Source of the DNA: Pluralibacter gergoviae ATCC 33028 = NBRC 105706
GTDB taxonomy: Bacteria; Pseudomonadota; Gammaproteobacteria; Enterobacterales; Enterobacteriaceae
NCBI RefSeq assembly: GCF_001598855.1
Contig: NZ_BCZS01000007.1
Span: forward strand, 145,599-209,598
Length of the DNA: 64,000 nt
Direction: 5' to 3'
Shown here: piece after piece, positions 1 through 9,170 of the stretch
Numbering within the stretch: the stretch's first letter is position 1
How the letters are laid out: each line of letters begins with the position of its first letter
Position numbers and translations under genes: made by a program
Notes under the pieces: model-generated
Told to the model about the DNA's origin: nothing
Seen by the model: only the letters and a program-made list of their open reading frames with translations
Database searches by the model: none

Positions 1-1
1 C

Positions 2-682
2 GGCGCGATCGAAGCCGGCGCAGAGCGCTTTCGCTACCGCGGCGCCCAGCACGTCGCGTCGGTCAACGCCATCGTCACCATGAATCCGGATGAGCTGCAC
101 ACCGGCGAGGCCGAAACCGAGGGCGGCTGGCGCTACCGGATGATCTACCTGCATCCCGACCTGCTGGAAGAGGTGACCGGCATCCGCCACTGGTGGTTCA
201 GCGACGTGCTGCGCACCGATCCGCGACGCTCGGCGCAGATCTGTCAGCAAATCTACGCGCTCTGGCACAGCGAAGAGCCGCTGGCGCAGCAGGGAATATT
301 GCTGAATTTGATTGATACCTTCCGGCCCTTTGCCTGCCATACGCCGCAGCGTCAGGAAGGCGCGCAGCGCTTTGAGCAGGTTCGCGATTATCTGCACGAC
401 AACTATATGCGCAGCATTACCCTCGATGAACTCGCCGCCGTCGCCGCCCTCAGCCCCTTCCATTTCCAGCGGCGCTTCAAGGAGCGCTATCACGTCACGC
501 CGCATCAGATGCTGATGGCTATCCGCCTGTGGCGGGCCAAAGAGTTCCTCACCCAGGGGATGCCCGCCTCCGAGGTGGCCGCCGCTACCGGGCTGGTCGA
601 TCAGTCCCACCTTACCCGCGCCTTCAGCCGCCGCTACGGCATTACGCCGGCGCGCTATCAGCGGCAGGTTACCGGCCGCTGA
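2..682 (+). CDS. AraC-family transcriptional regulator, 5' end cut by window edge
   Basis: The reading frame is open from base 2, so the ATG at 80 is internal; the residues before it (ending SVNAIVTMNPDELHTGEA) read as an AraC-type N-terminal cupin. About 226 residues are visible. The C-terminal part carries the two helix-turn-helix motifs of the AraC/XylS DNA-binding domain: TLDELAAVAALSPFHFQRRF, then PASEVAAATGLVDQSHLTRA followed by the typical YGITPARYQ ending. The N-terminal part would bind a small effector. The gene ends 73 bases before ytfF on the same strand. E. coli has no AraC gene at this position, so this is a lineage-specific neighbour that may control the ytfF transporter; that link is inference. 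The ligand is unknown. Confidence 0.85.
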   Translation, partial: GAIEAGAERFRYRGAQHVASVNAIVTMNPDELHTGEAETEGGWRYRMIYLHPDLLEEVTGIRHWWFSDVLRTDPRRSAQICQQIYALWHSEEPLAQQGILLNLIDTFRPFACHTPQRQEGAQRFEQVRDYLHDNYMRSITLDELAAVAALSPFHFQRRFKERYHVTPHQMLMAIRLWRAKEFLTQGMPASEVAAATGLVDQSHLTRAFSRRYGITPARYQRQVTGR

Positions 683-755
683 TGCGCAAGCTGGTACAAG
701 ACAGCGCAGCCGCGGCTTCACTACCCTGATCCTCAATAACCGCGAGGAGCCGGGA

Positions 756-1730
756 ATGTTGAGTGGAGTACTGTACGCCCTGCTGGCCGGGCTGATGTGG
801 GGCATGATTTTTGTCGGGCCGCTGCTGGTGCCGGAGTATCCGGCGCTGCTGCAGTCGATGGGACGCTATCTGGCGCTCGGGCTTATCGCCCTGCCGCTGT
901 CCTGGCTTGGCCGCGCCGGGCTGAAGCAGCTCACCGCCCGCGACTGGCTGACGGCCCTGCTGCTGACCCTCGGCGGCAATCTTATCTACTACGTCTGTCT
1001 CGCCAGCGCGATACAGCGCGCCGGCGGGCCGGTGGCGACGATGATTATCGGCACGCTGCCGGTGGTGATCCCGGTGTTTGCCAATCTGTTTTACGGCCGC
1101 CGGGACGGCAGGCTCCGCTGGCGCGCCATGGCGCCCGCCCTGCTCTGCACTGCCGCCGGCGTTGTCTGCGTCAACATTGCCGAACTGCGGCACGGTCTGC
1201 CGGATTTCAGCTGGCTGCGCCACGGCAGCGGGATAGGGCTCGCGGCTCTCGCCGTTGCGTGCTGGGCGTGGTACGCGCTGCGCAACGCCCGCTGGCTGCG
1301 GGAACACCCGCAGCAGAACCCGATGATGTGGGCCACCGCCCAGGCGCTGGTTACGCTGCCGGTATCGCTGCTGGGATATAGCGCCGCCTGCCTGTGGCTG
1401 GCAAAGACATCGGCAGACTTCCCGCTTCCGCTTGGCCCGCGCCCGCTCTTTTTCACCGCGCTGATGATCGCTATCGCCGTGTGCTGTTCGTGGATCGGCG
1501 CCCTGTGCTGGAATATCGCCAGCCAGCGCCTGCCGACCGTTGTCCTCGGCCCGCTGATTGTGTTTGAGACGCTGGCCGGGCTGCTCTACACCTTCCTGCT
1601 GCGGCAGCACTTTCCGCCGCCGCTGACGCTCGGCGGCATCGCCCTGCTGATCGCGGGCGTGGTGATGGCCGTACGCGCGAAGCCGCAAAAGCCGGCCCTG
1701 CAGGTGCTGCGGGAAGAGGCGGCAAAATAG
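756..1730 (+). CDS. ytfF: EamA/DMT-family inner-membrane transporter YtfF
   Basis: This 324-residue protein is almost entirely hydrophobic, with about ten membrane helices in two EamA repeats (roughly residues 5-135 and 160-310). It matches E. coli YtfF in length and in conserved stretches such as GLMWGMIFVGPLLVPEYP and VVLGPLIVFETLAGLLYTF. The family exports metabolites or drugs; the YtfF substrate is not known to me. The ATG is preceded by a GAGGAG-like ribosome site at 744-749. It follows the AraC-type regulator and precedes ytfE, as in the E. coli ytfF-ytfE-cycA order. The gap to ytfE contains the NsrR operator, so ytfE can be transcribed separately. Confidence 0.9.
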   Translation: MLSGVLYALLAGLMWGMIFVGPLLVPEYPALLQSMGRYLALGLIALPLSWLGRAGLKQLTARDWLTALLLTLGGNLIYYVCLASAIQRAGGPVATMIIGTLPVVIPVFANLFYGRRDGRLRWRAMAPALLCTAAGVVCVNIAELRHGLPDFSWLRHGSGIGLAALAVACWAWYALRNARWLREHPQQNPMMWATAQALVTLPVSLLGYSAACLWLAKTSADFPLPLGPRPLFFTALMIAIAVCCSWIGALCWNIASQRLPTVVLGPLIVFETLAGLLYTFLLRQHFPPPLTLGGIALLIAGVVMAVRAKPQKPALQVLREEAAK

Positions 1731-1763
1731 GCCGCTATCCGGAAGGGGTATTCCCTTATCTTA

Positions 1764-1786
1764 AAGATGCATTTAAAATGCAATTT
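1764..1786 (+). promoter_or_regulatory. NsrR operator upstream of ytfE
   Basis: The sequence AAGATGCATTT, one base, then AAATGCAATTT forms the 11-1-11 inverted repeat of the NsrR consensus; the two arms agree at 9 of 11 positions. A TATACT -10-like hexamer starts at 1786, so bound NsrR would block the promoter. In E. coli ytfE is one of the most strongly NsrR-repressed genes, and nsrR itself lies in this window at 24085-24510. Confidence 0.85.
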
Positions 1787-1811
1787 ATACTTTTCAGATG
1801 AGGTAACGGCC

Positions 1812-2477
1812 ATGGCCTTTCGCGATCACACTCTGGGCGAGCTGGCGCTCGCCATCCCCCGCGCTTCCGCGCTGTTTCGTCAGTACGACATGGACTACTG
1901 CTGCGGCGGGAAGCAAACCCTGGCGCGCGTCGCCGAACGCAAGGCGCTGGACGTCACCATGCTGGAGGCCGAGCTGGCCCGACTGGCCGAACAGCCGGCC
2001 GGCAAAGCGTGGCACGCGCAGCCGCTGGGCGAGATGATCGACCACATTATCGTCCGCTATCACGACAGGCACCGGGAGCAGCTGCCGGAGCTTATCCTGC
2101 AGGCCACAAAAGTCGAGCGCGTTCACGCCGACAAGCCCAGCGTCCCGCGCGGGTTGACCAAATACCTCACCGCTCTGCATCAGGAGCTTTCCAGCCATAT
2201 GATGAAAGAGGAGCAGATCCTGTTTCCGATGATTAAGCAGGGTATGGGAACGCAGGCCGGTGGCCCGATTAGCGTGATGGAGAGCGAACACGACGAGGCC
2301 GGCGAGCTGGTGGAAGTGATTAAGCACATCACCGATAACGTCACACCGCCGCCGGAAGCCTGTACAACGTGGAGAGCGATGTATAACGGCATTAACGAGA
2401 TGATTGACGATCTGATGGAGCACATCAGCCTGGAAAATAATGCGCTTTTCCCGCGCGCGCTGGCGGGAGAAAAGTAA
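1812..2477 (+). CDS. ytfE: Iron-sulfur cluster repair di-iron protein YtfE (RIC)
   Basis: YtfE repairs Fe-S clusters damaged by nitric oxide or peroxide, working as a di-iron protein in the cytoplasm. The 221-residue product has the N-terminal ScdA-type region with the DYCCGG motif (Cys30-Cys31) and a C-terminal hemerythrin-like four-helix bundle with the expected His/Glu ligands ([50 protein letters not shown]). An upstream in-frame ATG at 1767 lies inside the NsrR operator. I therefore start at 1812, which has a GAGG site just upstream and gives the E. coli N-terminus. NsrR repression with induction by nitric oxide is expected. Confidence 0.95.
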   Translation: MAFRDHTLGELALAIPRASALFRQYDMDYCCGGKQTLARVAERKALDVTMLEAELARLAEQPAGKAWHAQPLGEMIDHIIVRYHDRHREQLPELILQATKVERVHADKPSVPRGLTKYLTALHQELSSHMMKEEQILFPMIKQGMGTQAGGPISVMESEHDEAGELVEVIKHITDNVTPPPEACTTWRAMYNGINEMIDDLMEHISLENNALFPRALAGEK

Positions 2478-2486
2478 AAAGAGAAG

Positions 2487-2514
2487 TGGCCCGCGCCGAC
2501 GCCGGCGCGGGCCA
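2487..2514. terminator. Bidirectional hairpin between ytfE and cycA
   Basis: A perfect 12-bp stem (TGGCCCGCGCCG and its complement) with a four-base loop sits between the convergent ytfE and cycA stops. On the minus strand it is followed by CTTCTCTTTTTAC, so it is a good terminator for cycA and a weaker one for ytfE. Confidence 0.75.
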
Positions 2515-2521
2515 TCGGGAT

Positions 2522-3925
2522 TTACTTAGCCAGCCGCTTACGACCGGCAAACAGCCAGCCTGCGCCCAGCACGATAAACCACAGCGGCGTGACGATCAGC
2601 GCCTGGCGGGTATCATCCTCCAGCGTCAGCAGCACAATCACGAACACGAAGAAGGCCATGCACGCCCAGCACATCAGCTTGCCGAGCGGCATCTTGTACT
2701 TCGAGGCTTCGTGCAGCTGCGGACGATGCTTGCGGTAGGTCAGGTATGAGCAGAGGATGATGGTCCAGACGAACATGAACAGGATCGCCGACACGGTAGT
2801 GATCATGGTAAACGCGGCAATCGCGCTCGGATTCACGTAGAGCATCACCACGCCGCCCAGCAGGCAGATGCAGGAGAAGGTCAGGCCTTTAGCCGGCACC
2901 GCGCGCTTTGACAGCGTCGCGAAGGCTTTCGGCGCCATCTTATCCTGCGCCAGGCCAAACAGCATGCGGCTGGTGGAGAACACGCCGCTGTTGGCGGAAG
3001 AGGCTGCGGAGGTCAGCACCACAAAGTTAATGATGCTCGCCGCTGCCGGCAGGCCCACCAGCACAAACAGCTCAACGAACGGGCTCTTCTCCGGCACCAC
3101 GGAACTCCACGGCGTCACGGACATAATGACAATCAGCGCGAAGACGTAGAACATAATGATGCGGATAGGGATCGAGTTAATGGCGCGCGGCAGGGATTTC
3201 TCCGGATCTTTGGTTTCCGCCGCCGTGGTGCCCACCAGCTCAATGCCGACAAAGGCGAACACCGCGATCTGGAAGCCGGCGAAGAAGCCGCTGATGCCTT
3301 TCGGGAACCAGCCGCCGTCGTTCCACAGGTGGGCAAAAGACGCCTCTGTCCCGGACGGTGAAGTAAAGTGCGTCAGTACCATCACCAGGCCAACCACGAT
3401 CAGGCCAACGATGGCGACGATTTTGATCATCGCAAACCAGAACTCCATCTCACCGAACATCTTCACGGTGGCGAGGTTCAGGCCCAGCAGCAGGACAATC
3501 ACCGCCAGGGACGCGACCCAGTCCGACAGACCGGGGAACCAGAACTGGGCGTATGAGGTGATGGCCACCACATCGGCCATGCCGGTCACCACCCAGCAGA
3601 ACCAGTAGGTCCAGCCGGTAAAGTATCCGGCCCAGGGGCCGAGCAGGTCGGCGGCAAAGTCGCTGAACGACTTATACTCCAGATTCGACAGCAGCAGCTC
3701 GCCCATAGCGCGCATGACGAAAAACAGCATAAAGCCGATTATCATATAAACGAAGATGATCGACGGCCCGGCGAGGCTGATGGTTTTACCTGAACCCATA
3801 AACAGCCCGGTACCGATGGCACCCCCAATGGCAATAAGCTGAATATGGCGGTTGGTGAGATTGCGCCGTAGCGACTGTTCAGCCGCCGGGTCCTCAGACG
3901 CGGCAACTTTGACCTGATCTACCAT
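2522..3925 (-). CDS. cycA: D-serine/D-alanine/glycine:H+ symporter CycA
   Basis: CycA is an amino-acid/polyamine/organocation (AAT family) permease of the inner membrane that imports glycine, D-serine, D-alanine and the drug D-cycloserine with protons. The 467-residue product has about twelve membrane helices and is nearly collinear with E. coli CycA (470 residues), including the family signature GGAIGTGLFMGSGKTISLAG in helix 1. The last few residues differ and are three shorter. The gene is monocistronic with its own hairpin terminator. In E. coli the GcvB sRNA represses cycA by pairing near the start; I did not verify that pairing here. The long AT-rich gap behind it must hold its promoter. 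Confidence 0.95.
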   Translation of the reverse strand: MVDQVKVAASEDPAAEQSLRRNLTNRHIQLIAIGGAIGTGLFMGSGKTISLAGPSIIFVYMIIGFMLFFVMRAMGELLLSNLEYKSFSDFAADLLGPWAGYFTGWTYWFCWVVTGMADVVAITSYAQFWFPGLSDWVASLAVIVLLLGLNLATVKMFGEMEFWFAMIKIVAIVGLIVVGLVMVLTHFTSPSGTEASFAHLWNDGGWFPKGISGFFAGFQIAVFAFVGIELVGTTAAETKDPEKSLPRAINSIPIRIIMFYVFALIVIMSVTPWSSVVPEKSPFVELFVLVGLPAAASIINFVVLTSAASSANSGVFSTSRMLFGLAQDKMAPKAFATLSKRAVPAKGLTFSCICLLGGVVMLYVNPSAIAAFTMITTVSAILFMFVWTIILCSYLTYRKHRPQLHEASKYKMPLGKLMCWACMAFFVFVIVLLTLEDDTRQALIVTPLWFIVLGAGWLFAGRKRLAK

Positions 3926-4186
3926 GTGATTTTTCCTGTTGTTCCTGTTGTGTTATTCAGGCTCTGCGGCCTTTTGCGATCCTGTAATAAGGATGCATCG
4001 ATAGTAGGTAAGAATCGGCGGGATGAATACTATGTTTTAAATATAATGTTAACGTTATGTTTAAAGTGAGTGTTATATCACTATCTCTTCGCGAAACAGC
4101 TCACAAAAATACACTCATAGCGTCGTATTGCAACATAAGATGCCACATTTTTCTTTAATCAAACATTTTTTGCTGCAGGAGGGGAG
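3926..4186 (-). promoter_or_regulatory. cycA upstream region with an AT-rich dyad
   Basis: This gap between cycA and fklB is AT-rich and holds no convincing gene. It must contain the cycA promoter. A near-perfect 16-base dyad, ATAATGTTAACGTTAT, lies at 4043-4058 flanked by TTTAAAT and GTTTAAA. I cannot assign the dyad to a known regulator. Confidence 0.35.
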
Positions 4187-4208
4187 CCTCTCCCGCCTGC
4201 GGGAGAGG
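4187..4208. repeat. CCTCTCCC/GGGAGAGG palindrome after fklB
   Basis: A perfect 10-bp stem (CCTCTCCCGC and GCGGGAGAGG) with a two-base spacer lies 11 bases past the fklB stop. It belongs to the dispersed palindrome family also seen at 5690-5739, 21502-21524 and 44528-44578. It may stabilise or terminate the fklB transcript, but no T-run follows directly. Confidence 0.7.
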
Positions 4209-4219
4209 ATTTGACGCGC

Positions 4220-4840
4220 TTACAGGATTTCGAGCAGTTCCACTTCAAACACCAGCGTGCTGAAAGGCGGAATAGAGGCGCCGGCGCCGCGCTCGCCGTA
4301 GGCAAGGTTGTGCGGAATAACCAGCTCCCACTTAGAGCCGACCGGCATCAGGGTCAGGGCTTCAATCCAGCCGCCGATCACGCCGTTGACCGGGAACTCA
4401 GCCGGTTCGCCGCGGGCGACGGAGCTGTCGAAGACGGTGCCGTCAATCAGCTTGCCGGTATAGTGAACGCGTACGCGATCGGTACGGGCCGGGATCGGGC
4501 CATCGCCCTGGGTCAGAACGCGGAACTGCAGGCCGGATTCGGTGCTGCTCACGCCCTCTTTCTCGCGGTTTTCTTCCAGATACTTAACGCCTTCGGCAGC
4601 CATCGCTTCGAAGCGCTCGCGGCGTACCGCGTCGGCACGTTCGTGAATTTCACGCAGGGCGCGGTGCACCACGTCTACCGGTACCTGCGGCTGCTTACCT
4701 TCCAGCGCGTCGGCAATACCAGCTACCAGCGCGTCCGGCAGCAGACCCTGCAGGCCGGATTCGCTCAGCTGTTGTCCTACCTGCAGGCCGATGCCGTAGC
4801 TGGCCTGGGCTTCAGTGGTGTCAAAAGTCGGGGTTGCCAT
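4220..4840 (-). CDS. fklB: FKBP-type peptidyl-prolyl cis-trans isomerase FklB (FKBP22)
   Basis: FklB is a dimeric proline isomerase. The 206-residue protein has an N-terminal helical FKBP_N dimerisation region (about 10-105) and a C-terminal FKBP domain (about 115-206) with the signatures [19 protein letters not shown] and [21 protein letters not shown] start at the internal ATG at 4838-4840, giving [12 protein letters not shown] as in E. coli, because the purine-rich AAAGGAAAG site sits just upstream. The track-length start five codons earlier would place that site inside the gene. A palindromic hairpin follows the stop. The gene stands alone between cycA and divergent ytfB. Confidence 0.95.
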   Translation of the reverse strand: MATPTFDTTEAQASYGIGLQVGQQLSESGLQGLLPDALVAGIADALEGKQPQVPVDVVHRALREIHERADAVRRERFEAMAAEGVKYLEENREKEGVSSTESGLQFRVLTQGDGPIPARTDRVRVHYTGKLIDGTVFDSSVARGEPAEFPVNGVIGGWIEALTLMPVGSKWELVIPHNLAYGERGAGASIPPFSTLVFEVELLEIL

Positions 4841-5028
4841 GCTCTTTCCTTTCATCTGATGTTAATCAGCGGGCAGCATAGCAGTCTCACTGCGGCGGGT
4901 AAAACGTTACGGGTAGATAACATCATTTAAACACCGGCGTCGAGGCTGCCTGAAGGATGACGTGTATAAGCAAAATTATGGTTATACTGAGTCACATACA
5001 GGGAAACGCGGAGCAGGAGGTAAGCACA

Positions 5029-5676
5029 ATGCCCGGGCGATTCGCTCTACAACCAATGCTGCACAAAATCTGGCATGCCCCGGATAATATTCGCATTCTG
5101 GATCCGCTGCCGCTGATGCACCGACGCGGCATTATTATCGGCTTTTTGCTGGTGATAATCGGCTTTCTGCTGCCGGGCGGCGGCGATAGCGCAGATACAA
5201 CGCAGGTCAGGCGCGAAGCGCAGCTCGATTTGCAGTCCGAGTCGCAGCCGCAGCAGCAGGGAAATCTGCAGCAGCCTCTGCCGCCGATTACCTCGACGCC
5301 GACCGTCAGCGATCCGGGCCAGGCGGCACCGGCATCGCCGGAAGTGGTGCAGGAGGGGCAGCCTGATGACCCGATGCCGCAGGCGCAGAATCAGAGTACG
5401 CCGTCGGGTATCGATCAGCAGTGGCGCAGCTACCGGCTGGAATCGGGCAAAACGCTGGCGCAGCTGTTCCGCGATCATAACCTGCCCGCCACCGATGCCT
5501 ACGCCATGTCGCAGGTTGAGGGCTCCGGTAAGCCGCTCAGCTCGCTGCAGGCCGGTCAGATGGTGAAAATCAGGCAGAACGCCAGCGGCGTGGTCACCGG
5601 CTTAACCGTTGACGCCGGGGGCCAGCAGGTGCTGTTTACCCGCCAGTCTAACGGCAGCTTTATCCGCGCCAGGTAA
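5029..5676 (+). CDS. ytfB: Opacity-associated/cell-envelope protein YtfB (OapA family)
   Basis: The 215-residue protein has a short cytoplasmic head, a single membrane helix around residues 34-52 (GIIIGFLLVIIGFLLPG), a Gln/Pro-rich linker and a C-terminal OapA/LysM-like domain (about 125-215) ending GSFIRAR. It matches E. coli YtfB, a division-associated envelope protein whose C-terminal domain binds peptidoglycan; overproduction affects cell division. The ATG at 5029 has an excellent AGGAGG site eight bases upstream; the in-frame ATG at 4957 lacks one. Two small palindromes and a bidirectional terminator separate it from the convergent rplI operon. E. coli genes yjfZ and ytfA, which lie between, are missing here. 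Confidence 0.88.
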   Translation: MPGRFALQPMLHKIWHAPDNIRILDPLPLMHRRGIIIGFLLVIIGFLLPGGGDSADTTQVRREAQLDLQSESQPQQQGNLQQPLPPITSTPTVSDPGQAAPASPEVVQEGQPDDPMPQAQNQSTPSGIDQQWRSYRLESGKTLAQLFRDHNLPATDAYAMSQVEGSGKPLSSLQAGQMVKIRQNASGVVTGLTVDAGGQQVLFTRQSNGSFIRAR

Positions 5677-5689
5677 AACGGGTAAAAGC

Positions 5690-5739
5690 GCCTCTCCGCA
5701 GGAGAGGCCCCGTTTGCGCCCTCTCCCACAGGGAGAGGG
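5690..5739. repeat. Tandem pair of CCTCTCC palindromes
   Basis: Two hairpins lie side by side: GCCTCTCC, a three-base loop and GGAGAGGC at 5690-5708, then CCCTCTCCC, ACA and GGGAGAGGG at 5719-5739. They sit just past the ytfB stop. This is the same palindrome family as at 4187-4208 and 44528-44578, arranged like a REP cluster. Confidence 0.75.
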
Positions 5740-5761
5740 AATTGGCTCTCTCCCCAAAAAC

Positions 5762-5792
5762 AAAAAACGCCGGCGCGAGGCCAGCGTTTTTT
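5762..5792. terminator. Bidirectional rho-independent terminator, ytfB / rplI operon
   Basis: The stem AACGCTGGC/GCCGGCGTT (one G-T pair) with loop CTCGC is flanked by A and T runs on both sides. It terminates the rpsF-priB-rpsR-rplI operon on the minus strand and ytfB on the plus strand. Confidence 0.9.
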
Positions 5793-5812
5793 CGTCACAG
5801 CGGAGTAATTAA

Positions 5813-6274
<462 letters not shown>

Positions 6275-6303
6275 TTAAAGTCGTATTAATGGACCGTGAC
6301 CGA

Positions 6304-6850
<547 letters not shown>

Positions 6851-6856
6851 CAGTAA

Positions 6857-7264
<408 letters not shown>

Positions 7265-7285
7265 TTATTCAGCCTCCTGTCTGGG

Positions 7286-7331
7286 TCAGCCGAGGCCCGG
7301 GGAGGCAAGGAACGTGTTAAGAGTCGGCTGA
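7286..7331 (-). promoter_or_regulatory. bS6:bS18 autoregulatory leader motif of the rpsF operon
   Basis: The rpsF leader contains an 8-bp stem, TCAGCCGA at its 5' side and TCGGCTGA at its 3' side, enclosing 30 bases with a CCCCGGGCC segment. Position just upstream of rpsF and the CCG-containing stem match the published bS6:bS18-binding element by which the dimer represses its own operon. The call rests on position and stem only; no covariance model was run. Confidence 0.7.
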
Positions 7332-7345
7332 AAAATTGACGCGTA

Positions 7346-7374
7346 ATCATACTTACGCTACCTGGCAAATACAA
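7346..7374 (-). promoter_or_regulatory. rpsF operon promoter (sigma-70)
   Basis: On the minus strand TTGTAT, 17 bases, then TATGAT forms a near-consensus promoter. Transcription would begin near 7339, just before the autoregulatory stem, giving a leader of about 93 bases. Confidence 0.75.
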
Positions 7375-7574
7375 GGTAATTCGCACAAAGCGCCAATCAG
7401 CGATAACGCGATGATTTAAAATTAACCAATAAACAACGCGGCAAATTTTTGAACAACAGCATCAGAAATGGTCGCGATTGCCCGTCAGACAAAGGGTTAC
7501 ACTTAATGTCATCACTGAGCCGATTGCAAAAAGGACAGAGCGTCAGCGCAGTCCGGCGATAAGGAGTGAAGACG

Positions 7575-7850
7575 ATGAAACGCATGATAACGGCCCTGCT
7601 GGCCGCCCTTCTGTTAAGCAGCAACGCCACGGCGGCGATTAAAATTTCCGCCTCGCAGGCTAAGAATATGGACGACGTCATGAGCCTGGGAGTCATCTAT
7701 ATCAATCATAATATCGCCACCGAGAGCGAAGCCGAGCAGGCGCTCAGCGCGGAAACAGACGCGCGCGGCGCGCGGCTCTATTATCCCATCCTGATGCGCG
7801 AGCCGGGCAGCAATGGCCCAATGCACGCCAGTGCGGTGATCTACCGGTAA
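7575..7850 (+). CDS. yjfY: YjfY, small secreted DUF1471 (YhcN/BhsA family) protein
   Basis: The 91-residue protein has a signal peptide (about 1-21, ending NATAA) and the DUF1471 domain with MDDVMSGLGVIYINH-like core and the MHASAVIYR ending, as in E. coli YjfY. Members of this family are small periplasmic or outer-membrane stress proteins; the exact role of YjfY is not established. The ATG at 7575 has AAGGAG eight bases upstream; the GTG at 7566 overlaps that site. It is divergent from rpsF and marks the left border of the fimbrial insertion, while two family paralogues (bsmA, yjfN) mark the right side. Confidence 0.88.
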   Translation: MKRMITALLAALLLSSNATAAIKISASQAKNMDDVMSLGVIYINHNIATESEAEQALSAETDARGARLYYPILMREPGSNGPMHASAVIYR

Positions 7851-7855
7851 TCTGC

Positions 7856-7879
7856 GCCCCACGCACGTGGGGCGGTTTT
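7856..7879 (+). terminator. yjfY terminator
   Basis: The stem GCCCCAC/GTGGGGC with loop GCAC is followed by GGTTTT. It lies 5 bases past the yjfY stop and touches the stop of the convergent EAL gene. Confidence 0.75.
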
Positions 7880-8592
7880 CAATGCAGCGACAGTCTACGC
7901 CACTCCTGGCGAAAGAAATACCCCTGAAGCGCATCGGCTGCGCTCCGCAGGCAGATTATATAATCCTCAATGCTCTCGACGCCTTCGACAACGACCATCT
8001 TTCCGGCATCGCGATATCGCCTTACCAGCCTGGCAAATACCGCCGCGGATTGACTGAACTGGCGGAACAGGTGGCAGTCGATTTTGACGGCATCAAAAAC
8101 GAGCCCCGACCGGCTCCACGCATAGAGATGCTCAGGATAGAGATCGTCCAGCCAGACCTGATATTCCTCCGCCGACAGGCGCTTAACGGCGGTAAAAATA
8201 GTCTGCTGTTCAATGCTATTGAGCCTCAGCAGACTCCCCGGATCCTGTATCTCGATAATGATTTTCCGGCCCAGTTTCTGAGCCAGGATCTGCTCAACAA
8301 AAGCCGCATCGGCGAGCATACTGACCGATAGATTAAGGGTGTAGCGCCCGGATAACGGTAAAACGCTGGCCATCTGTTGGCAAAAAAGCTGCTTTTTACT
8401 CTCTTCCGATAGATCCCGGAAGAAATCCTCCGCGGCCACCCCGGCGCTCACTTCACTCAAGACTTCCCGGACGCCGTGGAGCGGCCTGCGTAAAAAATGG
8501 ATTAATTCCAGTCTGAATCCCGTCACTCTCACCTCTTCAGGCGGAGAAAGCGTTTCCTGAGAAGCCGTCTCAGGGCAATTATCTGTCTGCAT
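7879..8592 (-). CDS. EAL-domain protein, probable c-di-GMP phosphodiesterase linked to fimbriae
   Basis: The 237-residue protein is a stand-alone EAL domain without a signal peptide or membrane helix. Catalytic-region landmarks can be followed: LNLS (for NVSP), IIIEI (for ELTE), WLDDL (for DDFG), VKID, VVVEGVE and LQGYF. The name-giving EAL itself seems replaced, perhaps by ELI in LELIHFLRR. Most metal and substrate residues therefore look kept, so c-di-GMP hydrolysis is plausible but unproven. It is the last gene of the fimbrial operon, 36 bases after the last pilin. This placement recalls MrkJ downstream of the Klebsiella type 3 fimbriae, a phosphodiesterase that lowers fimbria production. 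Confidence 0.75.
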   Translation of the reverse strand: MQTDNCPETASQETLSPPEEVRVTGFRLELIHFLRRPLHGVREVLSEVSAGVAAEDFFRDLSEESKKQLFCQQMASVLPLSGRYTLNLSVSMLADAAFVEQILAQKLGRKIIIEIQDPGSLLRLNSIEQQTIFTAVKRLSAEEYQVWLDDLYPEHLYAWSRSGLVFDAVKIDCHLFRQFSQSAAVFARLVRRYRDAGKMVVVEGVESIEDYIICLRSAADALQGYFFRQEWRRLSLH

Positions 8593-8628
8593 GTGTGTTC
8601 ATTCTTAGGTTAATCATTGGATGAAGAG

Positions 8629-9165
8629 TCATTGATAGCTCAGCGTCCACGTCCCGCTGGCGGTGAATGCGCCGTAATTCAGCGAGTTGTTTTTTTTCGC
8701 CCCGGGCTCTGCTTCAACCCATGCCTGGAAATCCAGCGCCATATCGCCTTTCACGACCTCCTGTCGGGAGGTGCTTTGATTGAGGCGGACCGGCGTGCCG
8801 TCATCTTCGCTCAGGCCTATCGCGATGCCCTTTGCGTCACTGCCGCTGCTAAGCGCCAGATGATCGGGCAGTTCAGGATCTTCCGGCCCGCTAAAGATCA
8901 CCGCCACCGAGCGGAAGACCTCCGGGTTACAGTCAACGAGGCGAATTTGAAATTTTTGTGGGCTGCTGCGCCCTGAGAGATACAGGGACTGCGCCGCAAT
9001 CTCGCCAAAGTCGACGGCGATCCTGTCACCGCCCGGCGGCAGGCTACAGGCAAGGGCCGTTATCGTGCCGTGAAAATGCATATCACCGCCGATGAGCTCG
9101 GTGTTGGCAAAGCAGGCCGCACTGGCGGCCCACAGCGCAATAAAAGTACGATTCACCATCTTCAC
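8629..9165 (-). CDS. Minor fimbrial subunit
   Basis: The 178-residue protein has a signal peptide (about 1-20) and a FimA-type pilin fold: a Cys pair (ACSLPP and LVDCNPEVF), a VDFGEI strand and a C-terminal GTWTLSYQ strand with penultimate tyrosine, which chaperones and ushers recognise. It follows the adhesin by five bases. It resembles the pilin-like proteins at 10226 and 14168, with the same layout (VDFGEI-x-AQSLYLSGRSS). It may be a tip or terminating subunit; its exact place in the fibre cannot be read from sequence. Confidence 0.8.
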   Translation of the reverse strand: MKMVNRTFIALWAASAACFANTELIGGDMHFHGTITALACSLPPGGDRIAVDFGEIAAQSLYLSGRSSPQKFQIRLVDCNPEVFRSVAVIFSGPEDPELPDHLALSSGSDAKGIAIGLSEDDGTPVRLNQSTSRQEVVKGDMALDFQAWVEAEPGAKKNNSLNYGAFTASGTWTLSYQ

Positions 9166-9170
9166 TGTCC

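Noticed and set aside
80..682. AraC gene beginning at the ATG at 80
   Set aside because: The frame is open to base 2 and the residues before the ATG continue the cupin domain, so the real start lies outside the window.
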